From: DBFJGL01 sp048394785
GTDB taxonomy: Bacteria > Bacillota > Clostridia > Christensenellales > CAG-917
Direction: 5' to 3'
NCBI GenBank assembly: GCA_048394785.1
Contig: DBFJGL010000028.1
Coordinates: 1-55,062, forward strand
DNA length: 55,062 nt
Made by a program: the position numbers and the translations under genes
The notes under the pieces: generated by a model
The model's database searches: none
Seen by the model: only the letters and a program-made list of their open reading frames with translations
What the model was told of the DNA's origin: nothing
Part shown: positions 25,851 to 33,475 of the stretch, piece after piece
Layout: each line of letters begins with the position of its first letter
Numbering within the stretch: position 1 is the first letter of the stretch

Positions 25851-27673
25851 ATCTTCACCGTCACCAGCGCGATTCTGTCCGCGCCCTCCATATCTTTGAT
25901 GATTTCGACTTTATAATCCGAGAAAATTTCTCTGATCGCGTCTGCCTGTCCCATTCCGAATTCGGCAATAAATACGCCGCCCGCCGCAAGTTTACCGTCA
26001 AGCGTCGCCGCAATCGAGCGATAAAAATCAAGGCCGTCCGCGCCGCCGTCGAGCGCGCAGACAGGCTCGAACTTTCCGACTTTCTCGTCAAGTCCTTTTA
26101 TGTCTTCGTGCGGAATATAAGGCGGATTTGCGGTTATCACGTCGTAAGTGCCGTCAAACGCCGCAAACAAATCGCTCTCTCTCACGTCAATTTTGACTCC
26201 CGAATTGAGCGCGTTTGCCCTCGCCACCACGAGTGCCGCCTCGCTTATATCCCCCGCATACGCGTCGCATTTCGCGTTTTGCGCCACCGCAACCGCAATC
26301 GCGCCGCTGCCCGTGCAAATATCCAGGTATTTGCAGTTTTCGCCTCTGTTTTTCACTTCGGCTATCGCGCGCTCCGCGAGAATTTCCGTTTCGGGACGGG
26401 GAATGAGCACCGACGGATTGACCGCAAGCTTTATGCCGTAAAAATCGCTGTTTCCGAGCGCGTACTGCAAAGGCATTCCGTCTTTCATCTTAAACACAGT
26501 TTTATAAAACTCCGACGCTTGCTCGGGAGTGAGCCTGCCTCCCGCGGCAAGTTCGCTTCGTTTAAGTCCCGTAACCTCACAAAGTATCCAATCTATATCG
26601 CTGTCCTCGATTGCCTTTGCGGTTTCTTTCGCCTTTTTGCGAGCGAGTTCGAAGGGCACGAGCACTTCGAATTTGCGCTCGGGCAACGTGCCGTCTTCGT
26701 CCATTGCGAGAACGGTTTTGAACGCCGTGATGCTGACCTCCAACATATCGTCGGAAGGCTCGCGGGTTGTAAGTTTTTGAAGCAGCATTCCCGGCGAGCG
26801 CAATATGCGCACGAACAGACAGTCCGATTTTGCCAGCAGTTTCAATATCTCATAGGATATACCTGCCACAACGGGCAGAAAAAGCAGTTTTACGCCCAAT
26901 CGTATAAGCGCGTTGAGCACGCCGCTGTCCGTAAGCCAGCCGAGCTCGGCAAGCCCCCAGTTTATAAGCGCGAAAACAAGTATGCTCACAGTTATCACTA
27001 TAAACATAAAAGTCGTGCCGCAACGGGAGTGTTCTTTGCCCATTTTGCGCGCGTTTTCCACGGTTAAATCAAGCCCATGTTCGTAGCACGCAATGACTTT
27101 ATGCTCCGCGCCGTGGTACATGAACACCCTGCGTATGTCCTTCATAAGCGACACCGCGACGATGTATATTATGAATATGGCAAGCATAATTCCGCCCTCG
27201 ATGAGGCTGTACCAAAGACTGCCGAGAGGCGCGGATGCAAGCGCGGGGATTTTGAACAACGCGCCCGTGGCAAGATTGGGTATAAACACAAACAAGCCCA
27301 CGGCAAGCGCGATGCCCACAATCACCGAAATAGCCATAAGCACGCTCATCGGATTGATTTTGAGCTTGTCCGCCATCTTTTTTTCTACTTTCGAAGGCTC
27401 GGTAAAGTCACCGTAAACTTCTGCCGAACGCATAAGAATGCCCGTGCCCATATAGAGTTGCGACACGAGATTGACCACCCCTCTTACAAACGGCATACGG
27501 AAAAACGCGCTTTTTTCCTTCGCGCTTTTGATGTACTTGCTCTCGACGGTTATATCGCCGCCCTCGGTACGGACGGCGGTGGCGATGCTTCTCGCCCCTT
27601 TCATCATCACGCCTTCGAGCACGGCTTGTCCGCCTATCTGAGTACGCTTTACCGATTTTTCTTTATCAGCCAT
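25847..27673 (-). CDS. prmC: Fusion of DUF1385 membrane protein and PrmC methyltransferase
   Basis: One uninterrupted 608-residue frame contains two proteins that are usually separate. Residues about 10-305 are DUF1385 (YqhQ-like): IGGQAVLEGVMMKG at 13-26, several membrane helices (VLMAISVIVGIALAVGLFVF, IIYIVAVSLM, LLFLPVVAGISYEI) and RVFMYHGAEHKVIACYEHG. Residues about 320-608 are release factor glutamine N5-methyltransferase: an N-terminal helical domain (GLKRSELAAGGRLTPEQASE), IPRPETE, the SAM loop DICTGSGAIAVAVA and the catalytic NPPY (near 515). The start is at 27673; the 64 codons before it lie in a terminator. No Shine-Dalgarno is seen at this ATG. The fusion would tether RF methylation to the membrane. 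DUF1385 function is unknown. Confidence 0.9.
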   Translation of the reverse strand: MADKEKSVKRTQIGGQAVLEGVMMKGARSIATAVRTEGGDITVESKYIKSAKEKSAFFRMPFVRGVVNLVSQLYMGTGILMRSAEVYGDFTEPSKVEKKMADKLKINPMSVLMAISVIVGIALAVGLFVFIPNLATGALFKIPALASAPLGSLWYSLIEGGIMLAIFIIYIVAVSLMKDIRRVFMYHGAEHKVIACYEHGLDLTVENARKMGKEHSRCGTTFMFIVITVSILVFALINWGLAELGWLTDSGVLNALIRLGVKLLFLPVVAGISYEILKLLAKSDCLFVRILRSPGMLLQKLTTREPSDDMLEVSITAFKTVLAMDEDGTLPERKFEVLVPFELARKKAKETAKAIEDSDIDWILCEVTGLKRSELAAGGRLTPEQASEFYKTVFKMKDGMPLQYALGNSDFYGIKLAVNPSVLIPRPETEILAERAIAEVKNRGENCKYLDICTGSGAIAVAVAQNAKCDAYAGDISEAALVVARANALNSGVKIDVRESDLFAAFDGTYDVITANPPYIPHEDIKGLDEKVGKFEPVCALDGGADGLDFYRSIAATLDGKLAAGGVFIAEFGMGQADAIREIFSDYKVEIIKDMEGADRIALVTVKI

Positions 27674-27683
27674 AATAAAACAA

Positions 27684-27712
27684 AAATGCAGACCGTTACG
27701 GCGTCTGCATTT
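27684..27712 (-). terminator. Terminator between rpmE and the DUF1385-prmC gene
   Basis: The stem AAATGCAGAC/GTCTGCATTT (9-nt loop) is followed on the minus strand by TTTTTGTTTTATT. It ends 10-11 bases before the DUF1385-prmC start codon, so read-through may act as attenuation. Confidence 0.7.
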
Positions 27713-27761
27713 CGATGATTGAGCGGTTTCCCGCATTAACGCAGACCCGATAACTCTGCGT

Positions 27762-27968
27762 TTAGTCGAGATTGTATCTCTTCTTGAACTTATCGACGCG
27801 TCCGCCCGTATCAACCAGCTTCTGTTTGCCGGTAAAGTAAGGATGGCACTTGGAGCAAATTTCAACTCTCAGTTCGTCAACCTTTTTGGTTGTGCCGGTC
27901 TGAAAAGTGTTTCCGCAAGCGCAGATGACGTTGACGTCGTGATAATCGGGATGAATTCCTTCTTTCAT
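27762..27968 (-). CDS. rpmE: 50S ribosomal protein L31, zinc-binding type
   Basis: The 68-residue product MKEGIHPDYHDVNVICACGN carries the four Cys of the zinc-containing L31 (C16, C18, C38, C41: CAC...CSKC) and the conserved HPYFTGKQ and RVDKFKKRY ends. GGAGG stands 4 nt before the ATG, which fixes the start; the frame is open far upstream without meaning. It is followed by a terminator. Confidence 0.96.
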   Translation of the reverse strand: MKEGIHPDYHDVNVICACGNTFQTGTTKKVDELRVEICSKCHPYFTGKQKLVDTGGRVDKFKKRYNLD

Positions 27969-28125
27969 AAGTCCTCCGTAGACTGAATATTGATTTTCAT
28001 ACCCACACGCGCCTTTTGCGCGTATATGACACAAAGTTTCTATATTATATATTGAGCGCGCGCGCTTGTCAAGCAAATTGCGTCCACATAAAGCGCGATA
28101 TTCTGTAACGAAAATTTTTGCCGCT

Positions 28126-28842
28126 TTACCTGAAAGACAGCAGCGCAGAAAGCAGAACTCCGCGCACGTCGGCAAGCTCGCCGTCCGTCAAGTTTCTGTC
28201 CGATTTATCCTTTTCAATCGCGCCCTGCGCCGCAACCATCGCCGGAGTGCCGCCGAGCACAAGATATTTGTCTGCGGCAAGAAGACACTCGTCCACCGCG
28301 TGCGTGACGAAAATCACGGTGCGGCTGTCGCGCTTGTGAATGTCGTTGAACTCTCTTATAAGCCTTGCTTTCAGAGGTGCGTCTAACGCTTTGAACGGTT
28401 CGTCGAGCAGCAGCACTTCCGACGGATACAAGAACGCGCGCGCTATCGCGGCTCTTTGCGCCTGACCGCCCGAAAGTTCTGTCGGAAACTTTCGCTTACA
28501 CTCCTCTATTTCCAGAGTTTCAAGCATACCGTCAATCAACTTTTCTCGTTCTTTCTTATCTTTAATCTTGCCTTTAAGCGTCAAATCAAGGTTTTTATAC
28601 ACGCTTATTGTAGGTATTAACCTATCTTTTTGAAAAATATAGGAAACGCCGCCGTCCGTGCCGCTTATATTTCCTTCATATGTTTTCAAGCCTGCGATTG
28701 CGTTCAACAGCGTGGTTTTTCCCACGCCCGAGCCGCCGAGTACGACGGTAATTTTGCCTTCTTCGAACGTAGCGTCGAAATTATCGAAAATAACTTTATC
28801 GCCGTATCGAAAGGTGAAATTCTCGATTTTTATATCCGACAT
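28126..28842 (-). CDS. ABC importer ATPase, NitT/TauT type
   Basis: The 238-residue nucleotide-binding protein has Walker A GGSGVGKTT (near 32-40), the Q-loop at SYIFQKDRLIPTISV, the signature LSGGQAQRAAIARA, Walker B VLLLDEPFKALD and the H-switch FVTHAVDECL. The type (SsuB/TauB/ThiZ-like) matches the adjacent permease. The start at 28842 lies 13 bases inside the permease gene and is preceded by GGGGG. The ATPase is followed by a gap to rpmE. Confidence 0.93.
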   Translation of the reverse strand: MSDIKIENFTFRYGDKVIFDNFDATFEEGKITVVLGGSGVGKTTLLNAIAGLKTYEGNISGTDGGVSYIFQKDRLIPTISVYKNLDLTLKGKIKDKKEREKLIDGMLETLEIEECKRKFPTELSGGQAQRAAIARAFLYPSEVLLLDEPFKALDAPLKARLIREFNDIHKRDSRTVIFVTHAVDECLLAADKYLVLGGTPAMVAAQGAIEKDKSDRNLTDGELADVRGVLLSALLSFR

Positions 28843-29612
28843 ATTACCGTCCCCCATAACTTTTTCAAACCCTTGACCGCAAGTTCGAGGGTAAACGAAA
28901 GCAATATGGCAACCAGCGTCCAAGCTATCAGGTGCGACATCTCTCCCGCCTGCGTGGCGATTTGCATTTCAAGCCCTATGCTGTCGCGCACACGACACAT
29001 TATCTCCGCCGCTGTCACGACTTTAACCGTCAGCGAAAGCGTCGATGCGGTTATATCGAAGACGGGCGGCATAATCTCGGGTATATACAGATACCTGATT
29101 TTGTCGGCCGTACCCACCTTATACAAATCGGTCATTTCGACCAGTTCTTTGTCCACGCCCGTTACCGACGTGTATATCACCTGATAAAGCAGCGGAAACG
29201 CAATCAAAAAGCCGATGAGTATTGCCACCTGTTCGTAGTCAATCCACACCATTGCAAGCAGTATAACCGCAAGCGTGGGCGCCGCGCGAAGCACGGTGAC
29301 TATGGGTGAGAGCACTTTGTGTAACGGACTGAACACACCTGCAATCAGCGCGCACGCAAGCGCGGATACAAACGCAATCGCAAAGCTTTCCAGCACACCT
29401 CCGAGCGTCGTGCCCACACTCAGCCAAAATCCGACTCCGCCCATAAGCCCGAACAGCTCGGCGATTGTCTGCGACGGCATAGGCAGCAGATTTTCGTTGC
29501 CCTTGACGCGGGAGGCAATCGCCCATACGGCAAGCATTATCCCCAGCGAAAGCAAAGGATAAAAGATGTTTGCCGTCGTTCTTTTCAGAGTTTTGTTGTC
29601 TTTTAGCTTCAT
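28830..29612 (-). CDS. ABC importer permease, NitT/TauT type
   Basis: The 260-residue product has six hydrophobic segments of the BPD_transp_1 fold: YPLLSLGIMLAVWAIA, LGGVLESFAIAFVSALACAL, VTVLRAAPTLAVILLAMVW, VAILIGFLIAFPLLYQVIY, and others. The EAA-type loop is near DLYKVGTADKIRYLYIPEIMPP. Substrates of this class include nitrate, taurine, sulfonates and thiamine precursors; the substrate here is unknown. It overlaps the ATPase gene and lies 160 bases after the binding-protein gene. Confidence 0.92.
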   Translation of the reverse strand: MKLKDNKTLKRTTANIFYPLLSLGIMLAVWAIASRVKGNENLLPMPSQTIAELFGLMGGVGFWLSVGTTLGGVLESFAIAFVSALACALIAGVFSPLHKVLSPIVTVLRAAPTLAVILLAMVWIDYEQVAILIGFLIAFPLLYQVIYTSVTGVDKELVEMTDLYKVGTADKIRYLYIPEIMPPVFDITASTLSLTVKVVTAAEIMCRVRDSIGLEMQIATQAGEMSHLIAWTLVAILLSFTLELAVKGLKKLWGTVICRI

Positions 29613-29722
29613 CTGACGATTGCCTTTCTCCTTAATACCTCAATGCGCAGGAACAAACCTGCATTTCAACCTGTTTTGCTATTTGGTTGCAACTTGTCCG
29701 AACCGCATTGCTCTGTTTATCC

Positions 29723-29758
29723 GCATACTTATAGTATGCATATCCGCGAGCTTGTCAA
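29723..29758 (-). promoter_or_regulatory. Promoter-like palindrome between binding protein and permease
   Basis: The inverted repeat GCATAC-TTATA-GTATGC (29723-29739) lies downstream (minus strand) of TTGACA (29753-29758), roughly where a -10 box would be. It may be an internal promoter with an operator, or an mRNA hairpin protecting the binding-protein message. Confidence 0.35.
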
Positions 29759-29772
29759 TTGCGCGCGCATTT

Positions 29773-30783
29773 TTATGCCGCATAGAAAAAGTTTTCGGGC
29801 GCGCTCCAACCCGGAATAATAGTGCCGAGATACGCGTTTATCATATCGTCGTTATCCGCCGCCTTCATATTGACGATTGAACATCTTTCAACACTCGCGG
29901 GCGGAAATTTGGACGTGCTGCCGTATTGACTCATATACTCGGTAATCGTCGCTTTATTTTGAACAACCCATTCGGCATTCTCGTCAAGCGCCGCAAGGAG
30001 CGCGTCCATAAACGCCTTCTCCGAACACAACGAGGATTTCACGAAAAGCGCCGCTTGCGGGAAATTGTCATACTCCGTAACTTGCTTCCAATAGCTTTGA
30101 ATATTGAGTTCTCCGCCTATCTTATCTTTCGTTGCGGAATTGTTTTTCCAAGCCGTCACCGCAGGTTCGCCGATAAGCGCGTAATCCACGTTTTTATCGT
30201 CGTCAATAAACTGCGTCATTATCTTGGCCGCATCGTCGTAGAAAAATACGCCTATCTCGTTTTCACCGACCGTTTCCGTCTGAGAGTCGCATAACTTATA
30301 GTCCACGCCGTCAGTATTATCCACGATATGTTTGAATACAACCTGAGGAGTATTGTTGGCCCCGATGCTCGCAATCACCTTGCCCTTCAAGTCGTCAAGC
30401 GTAATCGCGCCGTTCTCTCCGCTGCCGGCAGGACCGATTATATAAAGAGAACCGAGCACGCTCACGCTCACCATTTTATAGTCCGCCTTACCCGCTTTTA
30501 TCAGCTTTGCGCCTGCATTGGCAGGCATTATGATTACGTCGGCTTTGCCCGAAATCATTTCGTTTGCTATGCCTGCAGACGGCACAATGTCATATGTCAT
30601 ATTGTATCCGCCGAGCGTCTTGCTCTCGGAAAACAGCATAGCCGAAGCGAGTGCGGGCGTACCGTCGGGCATTGCCGTTCTGATTGATTTAACGTCGTCT
30701 TTATTGCAAGCCGCAAACGCGAGCGCGGACGCCGCAATCAACACAACCGCAACCACTGCAATCATTATTTTTTTCGCTTTCAT
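29773..30783 (-). CDS. ABC importer substrate-binding lipoprotein
   Basis: The 336-residue product has a lipoprotein signal peptide with lipobox AFAAC (Cys26) and an SBP fold (periplasmic-binding type II, NMT1/ThiY/SsuA-like): TAMPDGTPALASAMLFSE, GIANEMISGKADVIIMPANA, DDLKGKVIASIGANNTPQVV and DYALIGEPAVTAW. It should be anchored outside the membrane and deliver a small organic or inorganic ligand. ATG 30783 is favoured over GTG 30789 because AGAGG stands 5 nt before it. Confidence 0.9.
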   Translation of the reverse strand: MKAKKIMIAVVAVVLIAASALAFAACNKDDVKSIRTAMPDGTPALASAMLFSESKTLGGYNMTYDIVPSAGIANEMISGKADVIIMPANAGAKLIKAGKADYKMVSVSVLGSLYIIGPAGSGENGAITLDDLKGKVIASIGANNTPQVVFKHIVDNTDGVDYKLCDSQTETVGENEIGVFFYDDAAKIMTQFIDDDKNVDYALIGEPAVTAWKNNSATKDKIGGELNIQSYWKQVTEYDNFPQAALFVKSSLCSEKAFMDALLAALDENAEWVVQNKATITEYMSQYGSTSKFPPASVERCSIVNMKAADNDDMINAYLGTIIPGWSAPENFFYAA

Positions 30784-30857
30784 TTTCACCTCTCAAAGAC
30801 AGTCGTTTTAACATAACCGACTGTTGTTCATCGCAAATGCGCAGGATAAAGCCTTGA

Positions 30858-31106
30858 TTAGTCGACTTCAAACGATGTCAACGCCGACTTCACCGATAGT
30901 TCGGGCAGCTTTCCCAATCTGCCCGTCAACGCACTCACACGCTCCATAGTGCCCTCTACTATAAGCGAGATTGCGGAAATATCTCCTCGAGGAACACCCA
31001 TTCTTCCTATGATTATATCCGAAAATTCCGTCAGTATTTGCTGTATCGCGACGGAAACTTCTCTGTTGCCCTTTACCACAATGCCAACTACGCCTATCCT
31101 TTTCAA
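30858..31106 (-). CDS. TM1266-type regulator of iron-only hydrogenase system
   Basis: The 82-residue ACT/NikR-C-like protein has the family hallmarks RIGVVGIVVK, DIIIGRMGVPR, AISLIVEGT and ALTGRLGKLPELSVKSAL. In known genomes it is linked to [FeFe]-hydrogenase maturation genes (hydE, hydF, hydG); none of them is in this window. The start is TTG (31106) with GGAG 7 nt before. It lies 74 bases upstream of the ABC importer gene and could be co-transcribed with it. Confidence 0.9.
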   Translation of the reverse strand: MKRIGVVGIVVKGNREVSVAIQQILTEFSDIIIGRMGVPRGDISAISLIVEGTMERVSALTGRLGKLPELSVKSALTSFEVD

Positions 31107-31189
31107 CGCCTTACTCCTTTTTTTGTTTAATGTTTTGACCGTATTTACTCATCGTTTGCGATGTATGTATGCAATATACAAACAAAAAA

Positions 31190-31208
31190 GCTGCCGAAAA
31201 ACGGCAGC
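31190..31208 (-). terminator. Terminator upstream of the TM1266-type gene
   Basis: The stem GCTGCCG/CGGCAGC with loop AAAAA is followed by a T-run on the minus strand. It isolates the lipoprotein transcript from the TM1266/ABC transcript. Confidence 0.8.
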
Positions 31209-31358
31209 CTCGTATGCTATTTGCAAAAATATTAGGTCGCGCCGTCTTACACTCCGATTGCTCATCGTTTGGGATTGCAGGGTTATTTTATATCCTGTCG
31301 GACTTTTTGTCAACGGAATTTATTCTACGTCAGCCGATTATGCTTGGCGAGGCGTTTT

Positions 31359-31465
31359 GACGGTACTTTGCGGACGCATTGTCTGTGCGTACAAATGCGC
31401 TCGACTTCGCGAGCACCGCTCGGACGGTACTTCGCGTACGCATCGACTTCGCGAGCACCGCTCGG
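31359..31465. repeat. Direct repeat block, two copies
   Basis: TCGACTTCGCGAGCACCGCT plus CGG occurs at 31401-31423 and 31443-31465. Each copy is preceded by a version of GACGGTACTTCGCGTACGCA (31359 and 31423, with 2 mismatches). The block lies between the end of the lipoprotein gene and the terminator. Confidence 0.8.
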
Positions 31466-31471
31466 TCGACG

Positions 31472-33214
31472 TCATTTTATGCCGAGCAGCATATAAATTT
31501 TGGTATCGCTCGCAAGTTTCATAATCTCGTTAAGTTTCTCGATTTCGGTCTCCGTCGCAGGAGAAAGTTCCGCAAGCTTCTCAATTTGCGGCAAATATTT
31601 ATCGTAGAATTCGCCCACTTGTTTCAGCAAGAGCTCTTTTGCTTTTTCCGCCGCTCCGTTTTCGGTCAGAATGCTTTTTATCTTGGCGGACGCACTGTCA
31701 ACCACAACCTTGAATATGTCGTCGCTGAAATCGTTGTAAAAATCAACGGAACCTCCGAGTATACCCGCATACGACGCAAGTCCGTGTTGAAGCTGTTTCA
31801 GTCTTGCGACAGGCGCGGTGTGTGAATTTTTATAACTATAATACAGCGATTTATATTCTTTGAGTTCGTAATCCTTTATCACCGTTTCATAAGTAATCTT
31901 TAACGTCGCGTCGTCTTCGTCTGTCTGCGGCTGAGTCGCATTGTCTTCGCTCAAAAGATAAAAGTACAGCGCGGCGTTGATATATGACACGGTCAAGCCC
32001 TTGCCCTCGCCGCTTGCCGCAGAACATATTTCGGAAACCGCTTCCTCTGCGGCTTGCTTTGTCGGATATGCATCAAACGCGCCTTTAATAAATTTTGCGA
32101 TATAAATGCTTGCGTTAATTTTGCCGAAAAGCGGAGTTCCATCGGGCGTATCCGCCACGCTGTTATCAAAGAAATATATCAATTCGTCGACGAACGTCTT
32201 ATCTACGGCGTCGAGTCCGCTCCCCAACATATCGAGAGCCGCGGGCAGAACGTCGAGCGCGTAATAAGCATAACGCGCATAATCGAGCACGAGGTTGACA
32301 ACCGACGTCGGCATAAGAACGGTCCCGAATTTATCGAGCACATAACCGAACGCGTCGTTCAGTTTTTGCAGTCCTCCGTCTGCCATTTCGCTTTTAAGCT
32401 CGCCGACGGAACGCGACACCGCCGACACGTACGTCACAAGTTCGGACGCGGTTATGTCCGACAGTGCGCCGCCCGACAACGCCTCCAAAATGTTGCCCGT
32501 AAGCGATGACAAAGATATGTTATACGCAAACTCGACCAGTGCCTCCGCGCTGGCGCGAGACCCGTCCAACACGCTTTTGAGATTATCGTCGCCTTTGAGC
32601 GCTGCAAAAGATACCCGATATTCTTTACATCTTTTCAACGCAGCGGTTGCATTTACACGCGCCGCACTGCCGAGTTGAGAGTTCCCGAGCAACGCGATGC
32701 ATCCGTCCTCTGCCTTATCGAAAACGTCCGCGCCGTTATCCGCGATGCCCGTAATGACAGAATATGCTATTTCGGTAACGTCGGACGCGATTATACCCGT
32801 TTCGCTCAACATCTTGAACAAATCGTCCGCTTTTACCTTTTCTCCCGCAATAACGGCTTTGCCCGTATCGCTTTTGAGCGCGTCGGCGAGATTTCGTATT
32901 TTTGCTACGGGCAGCGAACTAGCCCCCACAACACTGCATATATAATCGGTCCACTCGCGCGCGATGATATAATCGCCGCAATCGGCAAGCGCCGCCGCAT
33001 CGTCGTCGGACATATCGGCGTTCCATTTGTCGTTGACTGCGAATAAGGCTTCCTGTTTAAGCGCGTTGACTGCCGCCTTTCTTTCTGTGCCGTTGTTGTT
33101 GCCGCCGCCTTTGTTGCACGCAGACAACCCTGCCGCAATCGCGGCAAGCAGGCATATTGCGGCAATTATCGCAATAAGTTTGGAAAATCTGTTTTTAATG
33201 CAACTTACTTTCAT
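31472..33214 (-). CDS. Helical extracytoplasmic lipoprotein
   Basis: Unknown function. The 580-residue product has a signal peptide with lipobox LSAC (Cys33) and a GGGNNNGTE linker. The mature part is almost wholly alpha-helical and rich in Ala, Asp, Glu and Lys, without a recognised domain. It has repeated helical segments separated by Asp/Gly turns, which suggests a solenoid or long bundle. It is 260 bases downstream of the FtsX-type permease and may be an accessory protein of that exporter. TGAAAT lies 6 nt before the ATG and TTGTGG 17 nt further up; the AAAGG just before the ATG is too close to act as a Shine-Dalgarno. Confidence 0.75.
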   Translation of the reverse strand: MKVSCIKNRFSKLIAIIAAICLLAAIAAGLSACNKGGGNNNGTERKAAVNALKQEALFAVNDKWNADMSDDDAAALADCGDYIIAREWTDYICSVVGASSLPVAKIRNLADALKSDTGKAVIAGEKVKADDLFKMLSETGIIASDVTEIAYSVITGIADNGADVFDKAEDGCIALLGNSQLGSAARVNATAALKRCKEYRVSFAALKGDDNLKSVLDGSRASAEALVEFAYNISLSSLTGNILEALSGGALSDITASELVTYVSAVSRSVGELKSEMADGGLQKLNDAFGYVLDKFGTVLMPTSVVNLVLDYARYAYYALDVLPAALDMLGSGLDAVDKTFVDELIYFFDNSVADTPDGTPLFGKINASIYIAKFIKGAFDAYPTKQAAEEAVSEICSAASGEGKGLTVSYINAALYFYLLSEDNATQPQTDEDDATLKITYETVIKDYELKEYKSLYYSYKNSHTAPVARLKQLQHGLASYAGILGGSVDFYNDFSDDIFKVVVDSASAKIKSILTENGAAEKAKELLLKQVGEFYDKYLPQIEKLAELSPATETEIEKLNEIMKLASDTKIYMLLGIK

Positions 33215-33475
33215 ACCTTTATTTCAGCCGAGCGCGATTTGCGCCACAACGCGTTTTTTTATCTTGTTCTGCCGTTTTGATTTACAGGTTATCACTCTCT
33301 GTTGCCCGTGTTTCGTTTTTGTCGCGGGCTGTCTTTTCTGTTCGCTTTGTTATATTTCGCATTTCGGATTTTCAATTTCGGGCATAATTTTCCGTATTGC
33401 GCATTCCCGGTTCCCCGTTACCGCCGCGCGCCGCGATTGAGAACGGCGGTTTCGCCCGGCTAAGGCAACTTGCGG

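Larger units (their letters stand above)
31107..31471. other. Intergenic region with terminator and duplicated sequence
   Basis: 365 bases between the TM1266-type gene and the lipoprotein gene. It contains a terminator (31190-31208) and a duplicated block (31359-31465). No supported gene; the remaining DNA shows nothing I recognise. Confidence 0.6.

Noticed and set aside
24879..25916. 345-codon open frame antisense to prfA
   Set aside because: prfA is complete with its GGQ and PxT motifs; the antisense frame has no recognisable protein features.
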